Positions 12,195 to 17,356 of a stretch of DNA of 17,356 nt are shown one piece after another. Under the pieces are notes generated by a model, which worked only from the letters and a program-made list of their open reading frames with translations, ran no database searches and was not told the origin of the DNA. The stretch comes from a bacterium (GTDB taxonomy: Bacteria; SZUA-79; Acidulodesulfobacterales; Acidulodesulfobacteraceae). Position 1 is the stretch's first letter; every line of letters begins with the position of its first letter. A program made the position numbers and the translations under genes. The DNA is taken from positions 1 to 17,356 of the forward strand of contig JAJYQZ010000271.1 in the NCBI GenBank assembly GCA_021794335.1, given 5' to 3'.

Positions 12195-13040
12195 TTGAAC
12201 GAAGAGATAATAAAATACAAACAAATATTTGTAAACAAAATTAAAGACAAAGCGGAAAAATTAAACGATTTAAGCGCTTCCGATTGGATAAAATTCACCA
12301 AATCTTGGTTTCTGCTGAGCGATAAGGCGGATAAACAAAAAACCGCTTGCCATCCGGCGACGTTCCCATTATCTTTGGCCGAGGAGTACATTAAGTTTTT
12401 TACCCGTGAAGGACAGACGGTTTTAGATATTTTCGCCGGAACGGGAACTACGCTCATAGCGGCGGATAATCTTAAAAGAGAATCAATAGGTATAGATTTA
12501 CAGGAAAAATATAAATCTTTTGCGCAAACTCGCACTTCTTCGCCCTATATAGTAGGAAATGCATTAGAGATATTAAACGATAATCGTCTAATATCAGACG
12601 AGTCCGTAGATTATATTTTTACGTCCCCGCCGTATTATAATATGCTGCGTAAGAGCAGAGGCGGCAACAAGGATACGAGACATAAAATTAGACAAATTCA
12701 AAACGAACCGGTATTTTATTCAGACGATTCAAATGATATTGGTAATATTAAGTCCAAAGAAGAATATATATGTTTATTAGTGGATATTTTTTCTGCCGCT
12801 TTTCGAGTTCTTCGGCAAAAAAAATATATTACGATTATCATTCAAAACATGAATATCGATGGCAGACTTGAGCCTATAGCATGGGAATTTGCTTTACTGA
12901 TGCAAAAAACAGGTTTGTGGGATTTAAAAGGAGAAAGGATATGGTGTCAAGAAAATAAAAAGTTGGGTATATACGGGTTTCCTACGGCTTATGCTACTAA
13001 TAATTTTCATCATTATTGTTTAACTTTCAGGAAAATATAA
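12195..13040 (+). CDS. DNA amino-methyltransferase (N4-cytosine or N6-adenine) of a restriction-modification system
   Basis: A 281-residue S-adenosylmethionine-dependent DNA methyltransferase. Motif X-like HPATFPLSLAEEYI (53-66) is followed by motif I LDIFAGTGTT (77-86), acidic IGID (98-101), and catalytic motif IV DYIFTSPPYYN (139-149). SPPY is common in N4-cytosine enzymes and also occurs in N6-adenine enzymes. The order X-I-IV differs from classical beta enzymes (IV-TRD-X-I), so it seems permuted. Two small loops after motif IV (residues 151-172) are the likely place for target recognition. The start is TTG at 12195 behind GAGGGGGG; a longer frame from 12117 was rejected since it lacks this site and adds a non-conserved basic tail. 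The stop overlaps the start of the next gene (TAATG). Confidence 0.88.
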   Translation: MNEEIIKYKQIFVNKIKDKAEKLNDLSASDWIKFTKSWFLLSDKADKQKTACHPATFPLSLAEEYIKFFTREGQTVLDIFAGTGTTLIAADNLKRESIGIDLQEKYKSFAQTRTSSPYIVGNALEILNDNRLISDESVDYIFTSPPYYNMLRKSRGGNKDTRHKIRQIQNEPVFYSDDSNDIGNIKSKEEYICLLVDIFSAAFRVLRQKKYITIIIQNMNIDGRLEPIAWEFALLMQKTGLWDLKGERIWCQENKKLGIYGFPTAYATNNFHHYCLTFRKI

Positions 13041-13996
13041 TGATAAACGACGAGATATTTCCTGTTTCCCGTAAAAATATTTTGAACGGTATAATCTATG
13101 CAGCCCAAAGTCTTAATTATACCTATAATAGGATGAAATATTCAAAAGAAGAAGTAAAACGATTTCAAAAAATATGTACAGGTATAACCATCGAAAATTC
13201 ATGTTTTGATATATTAAGCGAAAAATATGATTTGCCGTTTATTTCCGAACCGTTAAAGACAGATTACAGAACTAAAGATACTTCCGAAATAGTCTTTATA
13301 ACCGCAAAAAATCGGTTGCTTAGTTGCGATATTAAGGGATTCCACATATTTGAGCATTATAAAGAAGATACCAGAACCGTTGATGATATATATAGCAAAG
13401 GATGGGCTTTAATTCCAGTTGATCAATTTGAAAAACAAGTTAAAAATATTTATATATTCCCATTCTTAATAGCCGATAGCGAACCGATTTCATTTTATCA
13501 CAACAATGATATTTGTGAATGTGAATCACCGGATTGTGATTGTCTAAAAAAATACAGTATTAGCGAATTAGATAAAGACGCAGCAAATTTAGAAAGTTCC
13601 GTCGATATAATTATGTCCTTTGGAGATGGTAAATCTATAAAAAGTAAAGTTTATAACATTAACAAGGCATTTATTAATACGAAGTTTTTTATCGATAAAA
13701 TAGACGCCATTAGTTCGTTTAACGACAAAGTTAAAGTTAAAAATATTTATATATCGGCAAATAACAAATTATTTTTTATCGATAAAAAGAAATGGATGAC
13801 GGGTAATTATGGTTTTAAAAACGCAAAAATTTTTCTTGCCGGTTGGGCTATTATTGATGATATTAAAGATTGGAAAAAAATAGATTCAGGAAGAATTTTA
13901 TTTCCTTACGATAAAACAAGAAATAATAATTACGGCGTAGAATGCCGAAAATTAAGACATATGATAGAATTAAATGATTATTTAAAAAAAATGTAA
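13040..13996 (+). CDS. Probable restriction endonuclease (PD-(D/E)xK type) partner of the methyltransferase
   Basis: A 318-residue soluble protein whose ATG overlaps the methyltransferase stop by one base, with AGGAAA upstream. A PD-(D/E)xK-like core can be seen: helix TGITIENSCFDILSEKYDL (47-65), then DYRTKD (75-80), a strand EIVFITAKNRLL, and CDIKG (96-100), where D97 and K99 would be the D/E-x-K pair. Between 159 and 168 is a tight cysteine cluster, C-x-C-x4-C-x-C, which could bind zinc or an iron-sulfur cluster. Tight pairing with a methyltransferase is the main reason for the restriction call; the nuclease motif is only suggestive. It is more A/T-rich than the transfer genes and Lys/Asn-rich, consistent with separate acquisition. 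Confidence 0.65.
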   Translation: MINDEIFPVSRKNILNGIIYAAQSLNYTYNRMKYSKEEVKRFQKICTGITIENSCFDILSEKYDLPFISEPLKTDYRTKDTSEIVFITAKNRLLSCDIKGFHIFEHYKEDTRTVDDIYSKGWALIPVDQFEKQVKNIYIFPFLIADSEPISFYHNNDICECESPDCDCLKKYSISELDKDAANLESSVDIIMSFGDGKSIKSKVYNINKAFINTKFFIDKIDAISSFNDKVKVKNIYISANNKLFFIDKKKWMTGNYGFKNAKIFLAGWAIIDDIKDWKKIDSGRILFPYDKTRNNNYGVECRKLRHMIELNDYLKKM

Positions 13997-14046
13997 ATTT
14001 TGTTTATATCGGTGAATCACTTTAAAAATAAAATTTAGAGGTAATT

Positions 14047-14424
14047 ATGAAAAAGAAATTATTTTTCTTTTTGGCAATCTTACTTTTTGCTTTTTTGTCT
14101 ATTGGTTTGGCAAAAAACGCATCGGCGCAAAATCTTATATTTATATCTATGCTCTCAAAAATACCCGGATATAAAATCGTAAAAGATTATGGTTTTATCA
14201 CCTATGGGAAACATAGCGTAAATCAAGTGCTAATCAGGGGAATTAAAGGTCAAAAGCCGATAATACAGTGGATATACAATACTTCTCAAGGTAATATGGT
14301 AATGCGGACGTTTGGCGATATTGAACAGTACGCGCCTTCAGGTTCGAATGCTTGTATTGATTTGCATTTTCGTCGTGGTTTTTATGCGGCTTGCGAATAC
14401 GTAAAACTTGTTCCTAAAAAATAA
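14047..14424 (+). CDS. Small exported protein, function unknown
   Basis: A 125-residue protein with a clear signal peptide (MKKKLFFFLAILLFAFLSIG, cleavage near ASAQ at about 28). The mature part is about 97 residues, probably beta-rich (YGKHSVNQVLIRGIKGQKPI), with two cysteines (in SNACIDL and AACEYV) that could form a disulfide. AGAGG precedes the ATG. It is followed after four bases by another exported-protein gene, so the two probably form an operon. No family recognised; it is probably periplasmic. Confidence 0.7.
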   Translation: MKKKLFFFLAILLFAFLSIGLAKNASAQNLIFISMLSKIPGYKIVKDYGFITYGKHSVNQVLIRGIKGQKPIIQWIYNTSQGNMVMRTFGDIEQYAPSGSNACIDLHFRRGFYAACEYVKLVPKK

Positions 14425-14428
14425 ATTT

Positions 14429-14950
14429 ATGAGAAAATTATTTTTCGTTTCGATTATCGCCTATATTCTGTTTTCGGCAAACGCAAGTTATGCCTTCGGC
14501 GTCCTTAACCCGTCCTACAACCGCTCAGACTCCAACTTCAACAAGCTCGCTATGCGGGTTTATAATTCAAACAGTCCTTATAATTACACGTGGGGCGCAT
14601 ATACTTATAACGCTATTCCTATAACAGCGACTATATCCGGTTGTAAGATTATCAGTATAATAAGGCGCACAAAGGGCTTTCCCGAACATAGATATTGGGC
14701 TATTGAAAACTATAAAATATGCAACGGCAATATCGACGAGGTAAAAAATACCAACATGGCGGGCTGGGATAATCTGCCGCAAGGAATAAAGCCCGTTATA
14801 AACAATACTATTGCGGAGGCGAGGCAGTACGGCAAGGCTACCGCCGATTATTACGGATACAGGGTAGTAGCCAGAACCGGGGCTAATTTACATTCCGTTT
14901 ATGTTTATCTGCTTAATGGGATAAAACTGGAAGCGGCGATGAGGTTTTAA
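14429..14950 (+). CDS. Exported protein, function unknown
   Basis: A 173-residue protein beginning MRKLFFVSIIAYILFSANAS with cleavage near SYA-F at about residue 22. The mature part is rich in Tyr and Asn (LNPSYNRSDSNFNKLAMRVY) and has two cysteines (in ISGCKII and YKICNG), possibly a disulfide. The ATG at 14429 is chosen over an in-frame TTG at 14408 because it starts the signal peptide directly. No Shine-Dalgarno is visible; translation probably depends on coupling to the gene ending four bases upstream. Family not recognised. The neighbour is another small exported protein. Confidence 0.7.
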   Translation: MRKLFFVSIIAYILFSANASYAFGVLNPSYNRSDSNFNKLAMRVYNSNSPYNYTWGAYTYNAIPITATISGCKIISIIRRTKGFPEHRYWAIENYKICNGNIDEVKNTNMAGWDNLPQGIKPVINNTIAEARQYGKATADYYGYRVVARTGANLHSVYVYLLNGIKLEAAMRF

Positions 14951-14980
14951 AAAAAATAAATAAAAGGGGAGGATTGCAAG

Positions 14981-15778
14981 ATGGGTTCGATTTCTGCTTT
15001 TTTAAGCGGTTTATTAAAAAAGAAAGATTCTGATTTAGAAAAATTTAATAGCATTATGGAGTTTGCGTCTAAGGTATTAGAAAAAAATAAATATGCTTTA
15101 GTAGATGTCGTTAAATCTCTTTCATTTCCAATACAATATATTGAGATTAGTAATTTAATGAGCAAGGACAATGGAGTGGATTTTAATTTTTTCTGCGATT
15201 TCTTCTGGGACGACACAGAAAAATATGTTTGGACCGAGATGAGAAACAAGGATAATAAAGTAGAAGCATATGACAATAATAGTAAGAATTTTAATCTGGA
15301 TTTAAAAAGGGATATTGTAATACCGACTATGTGGAACAGGGAAAGGCTTTTAGATGCCTTGACTAGTTATGGGGCGGGAAAAAATAAGGTTTCATGGCGT
15401 CAGGACGATAATCATAGAGTTGAGGCATGGCTTCCGTGGGGAATTTCAGTAGTGGATGCTGGCAATCATTCGATAGCCGCCGGTATAATTAGTGGAGACG
15501 GTTGTTTGGTTCCAGATAGAATTTACGATTTAAGCGGTATATTTGATTTAGTTAAATGTGACGGCAAAGCTTACACGTATATAGGCACTGAAAGAGTAAG
15601 GGATAGCGCATTGTGTCATATACATATAATGCCAAACGATATATTAAGTCCTGTCGATGATATAAACACTGCCTGTATTTTTGAAATAGGTAGAATGATG
15701 GTGAAAAACGGGGTTCATGCGTGGCAGAATGTTAATTTTGTTAAAGCGAGCAAAAAAGTTAATTTGCCGAATCCATGA
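14981..15778 (+). CDS. Unknown 265-residue soluble protein with a conserved-looking GNHSIAAG core
   Basis: A soluble protein with a Lys-rich helical N-terminus (residues 1-60) and a more conserved-looking middle: IPTMWNRERLLDALTSYG (114-131), WRQDDNHRVEAWLPWGISVV (139-158), DAGNHSIAAGIISGDG (159-174). The D-x-G-N-H-S/R-x-A-A core vaguely recalls the D-G-x-H-R-x-x-A motif of ParB/sulfiredoxin-fold proteins, and I have a weak recollection of similar sequence in a DUF (DUF6710), but I cannot confirm either. GGGGAGG precedes the ATG well. It is the last plus-strand cargo gene. Possible roles include a defence or toxin function, by neighbourhood with the restriction system; this is only inference. 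Confidence 0.7.
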   Translation: MGSISAFLSGLLKKKDSDLEKFNSIMEFASKVLEKNKYALVDVVKSLSFPIQYIEISNLMSKDNGVDFNFFCDFFWDDTEKYVWTEMRNKDNKVEAYDNNSKNFNLDLKRDIVIPTMWNRERLLDALTSYGAGKNKVSWRQDDNHRVEAWLPWGISVVDAGNHSIAAGIISGDGCLVPDRIYDLSGIFDLVKCDGKAYTYIGTERVRDSALCHIHIMPNDILSPVDDINTACIFEIGRMMVKNGVHAWQNVNFVKASKKVNLPNP

Positions 15779-15815
15779 GCGATATGTAAGGTGTAAAAGT
15801 TATTGAAACTAAGTT

Positions 15816-16421
15816 TTACGCTGAAGTCGGAATATGCGATAGTTGCAACGAACTTGTTTTTTCTAATATTTCTTTCAAAACCGTAATAATACAGGAATAA
15901 TATACTATCCTGCCCTTTTCGAGCCTTTCATTGTCGTTTAGCTTATGCAGTCGTCTTAACGCCGTGTTTATAAGCCGTTCGGTTTCGGCTATTGCAGGTT
16001 CTAAACCGGTATCGATATTAACGGCAAAAAATCCGTCTATCTGCTTTTTAGCTATGCCGCTTATTTTTATAGCTATTTCCGATAAATCAAACCCGGTGGG
16101 CGGGTATTTGATAAGTTCTTTTATGTAGCCCTTGATTTCGTTTGTAGAATTATAAACACTTTCTAAAAGGGTCGTAAATGTTATAATTTCGATAATTTTT
16201 TCCAGCGAATAATTTGTAATATCGAATTTTATATCCGTTTTAAGTTTTGTAAGTTTATTAGATGAGTCTTCGTTTTTATATTTTACGGCCGGGTCCTCGA
16301 GCATTGAAATAAGGTTTAGCGTATATTCGAGATTTTGCTCTATAATGCCTGTAAAGGTATATAATTTTACGGGGTAATTAGGTTTATCGACAGGTTTTGT
16401 GCAATTGTTTTGAAAAAACAT
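15816..16421 (-). CDS. Hypothetical helical protein
   Basis: A 201-residue soluble, mostly alpha-helical protein (YSLEKIIEIITFTTLLESVY, IKGYIKELIK, ISGIAKKQIDGFFAVNID). The alternating heptad-like pattern suggests a helical bundle, somewhat like PhoU-type or phage helical proteins, but no motif proves this. No ribosome-binding site precedes the ATG; instead a TATAAT ends only four bases before it (minus strand, about 16431-16426), so a leaderless message is conceivable. It is convergent with the unknown plus-strand gene ending at 15778, and the short gap between them shows only a weak GTAAAA/TTTTAC stem. Confidence 0.6.
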   Translation of the reverse strand: MFFQNNCTKPVDKPNYPVKLYTFTGIIEQNLEYTLNLISMLEDPAVKYKNEDSSNKLTKLKTDIKFDITNYSLEKIIEIITFTTLLESVYNSTNEIKGYIKELIKYPPTGFDLSEIAIKISGIAKKQIDGFFAVNIDTGLEPAIAETERLINTALRRLHKLNDNERLEKGRIVYYSCIITVLKEILEKTSSLQLSHIPTSA

Positions 16422-16481
16422 AGATATTATAAAAATATTTTTAAAATTATTAATTGGTTAATCAAATTGCATAAATTTTAG

Positions 16482-16525
16482 GCGGAGATAATTTCTGAAA
16501 TAGTTCCATAATATTTCGCCTCCGC
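16482..16525. repeat. Nested inverted repeat next to the recombinase gene
   Basis: Outer arms GCGGAG (16482-16487) and CTCCGC (16520-16525) enclose inner arms GAAATA (16497-16502) and TATTTC (16512-16517). The element lies 35 bases after the tyrosine recombinase stop. It may be the recombinase terminator or part of a recombination (att/res-like) site. The rest of the 16422-16559 gap is A/T-rich with no gene. Confidence 0.4.
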
Positions 16526-16559
16526 AACTTATAAATTTTTTCCTAAACTTCTTTAGTCT

Positions 16560-17356
16560 TTATCGCTTTTCTTTCTTTATATCTTCTCCTTGCCAGCCTT
16601 CAAAGACATCATTGACCGCTTTCTTCAGCGTCTCCGGAACCAAGTGGCTATACCGCTTCGTCATCTGCGTAGTTCTATGACCTAACAGCTCGCCGGTAAT
16701 ATAAAGACTCGTTCCGTTCATTACCATTTTGCTTGCGAATACGTGGCGCAAGTCGTGGATATGTAAGTCCTTAAGTCCTGCATTTCGGCAGGCGGTATGA
16801 AAAGACTTCTTAAAATCGCCGACTTTAGCGCCATTTATATTAAAGACATATAAATAGCCATCTTTCTTTTCTATGCCACTTAAAAGAGCTTTTAAGGGCT
16901 TTGAAATAGGGATATACCTATCATACTTCGTTTTAGTCCCCTTAACCGCTATTACGTCGTTCTGTAAGTCCACGTCGTCCCATTTAAGGTTAAGGGCTTC
17001 GCCCTTACGGCAGCCGGTATAAATGAGAAAAGCAATTAAATCCCTGGTAAGTTTATTTGTGGCTCCGGCGATGAGCTTTTGAATGTCGGAATCGGATAAG
17101 GTTTTAAGGCGGGATAATTCGTTAAGCCTTTTAATTCCGACGCAGGGGTTTTTATCGATGTAGTTTTTTTCGATACAAAAATTAAAGAAATTAGATAAAG
17201 TAAGTATCTCTCCGTTTGCAATTGCAAAACTTATTTGAGATTCTTTTTTGCCGAGATTTTTCGGCATAGACATTACTTCAAGTTTTCTTTGCAATTGATA
17301 GTTTTTTATATCCGTCTTATCGATTTCATTTAAACTTTTATTAATAAAATTTAAAA
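16560..17356 (-). CDS. Tyrosine recombinase/integrase, 5' end beyond the window
   Basis: A site-specific tyrosine recombinase. The catalytic domain shows the first Arg in TGCRKGEALNL, the beta-hairpin Lys region in VKGTKTKYDRYIPI, the His-x-x-Arg box in IHDLRHVFASK, GHRTTQMTKRYSHL with the second His and the nucleophile Tyr. The order and spacing are complete. The core-binding domain precedes it (LSNFFNFCIEKNYIDKNPC). The frame stays open to the right edge (NKSLNEIDKTDIKNYQLQRK before the TTG at 17294), so the true start lies outside and the internal TTG or ATG starts are unlikely. It may integrate the element or resolve plasmid multimers. No attachment duplication was found; the tRNA gene in the window is 6.5 kb away and complete. 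Confidence 0.92.
   Translation of the reverse strand, partial: LNFINKSLNEIDKTDIKNYQLQRKLEVMSMPKNLGKKESQISFAIANGEILTLSNFFNFCIEKNYIDKNPCVGIKRLNELSRLKTLSDSDIQKLIAGATNKLTRDLIAFLIYTGCRKGEALNLKWDDVDLQNDVIAVKGTKTKYDRYIPISKPLKALLSGIEKKDGYLYVFNINGAKVGDFKKSFHTACRNAGLKDLHIHDLRHVFASKMVMNGTSLYITGELLGHRTTQMTKRYSHLVPETLKKAVNDVFEGWQGEDIKKEKR

Noticed and set aside
12134..12535. Minus-strand ORF opposite the methyltransferase start
   Set aside because: The plus strand shows methyltransferase motifs throughout; no independent support for the antisense frame.
17036..17294. Recombinase starting at the TTG at 17294 or at an internal ATG
   Set aside because: The same frame is open to the window edge with sequence that continues a core-binding domain, so the gene is simply cut by the window.

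Overview
This AT-rich window (GC roughly one third by eye) looks like part of a conjugative plasmid or an integrative and conjugative element from a low-GC, double-membraned (Gram-negative type) bacterium. The cell-envelope inference rests on a beta-barrel outer-membrane protein, several exported thioredoxin-fold proteins and F-type type IV secretion genes. Nothing visible fixes the taxon. No relaxase, coupling protein or VirB4/TraC ATPase is in the window, so only part of the transfer region is seen.

From the left edge to about 11.3 kb almost everything is on the minus strand. Read in the direction of transcription: a consensus promoter, a putative centromere/operator built of 10-bp repeats with a perfect 26-bp inverted repeat, a ParM/StbA-like actin ATPase and a one-base-spaced small partner gene (together a type II partition cassette), a tRNA-Tyr with an odd elbow, a tiny membrane ORF whose frame can continue through an A-AAA-AAA slip site, a promoter, and a TraA/VirB2-like propilin. 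Then come a single-span membrane protein, an outer-membrane barrel with its terminator, a basic protein, a shortened SPFH/band-7-like protein, two small membrane proteins, SSB and another small membrane protein. A second promoter starts a tightly overlapping block: DsbC/DsbG-like, two or three small genes, TlpA/ResA-like, F-type TrbC, a stand-alone HD-GYP protein, F-type TraF and a membrane protein. One plus-strand membrane protein gene (5117-5548) is embedded in this minus-strand cluster.

From 11.5 to 15.8 kb the genes switch to the plus strand and look like cargo: a YdjM/DUF457-like membrane protein with a possible frameshifted extension, a DNA methyltransferase overlapping a probable PD-(D/E)xK restriction endonuclease, two small exported proteins, and an unknown 265-residue protein. 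At the right end are a minus-strand helical protein, a nested inverted repeat, and a tyrosine recombinase whose 5' end runs off the window.

The most interesting non-coding signal is a motif pair, ATCTATCTT-N10-WWAATCTAAC, present at exactly the same internal spacing at the start of three separate transcription units (partition operon, pilin operon, Dsb/TraF operon). I infer that one element-encoded regulator coordinates maintenance and transfer. The regulator itself is not evident in the window.
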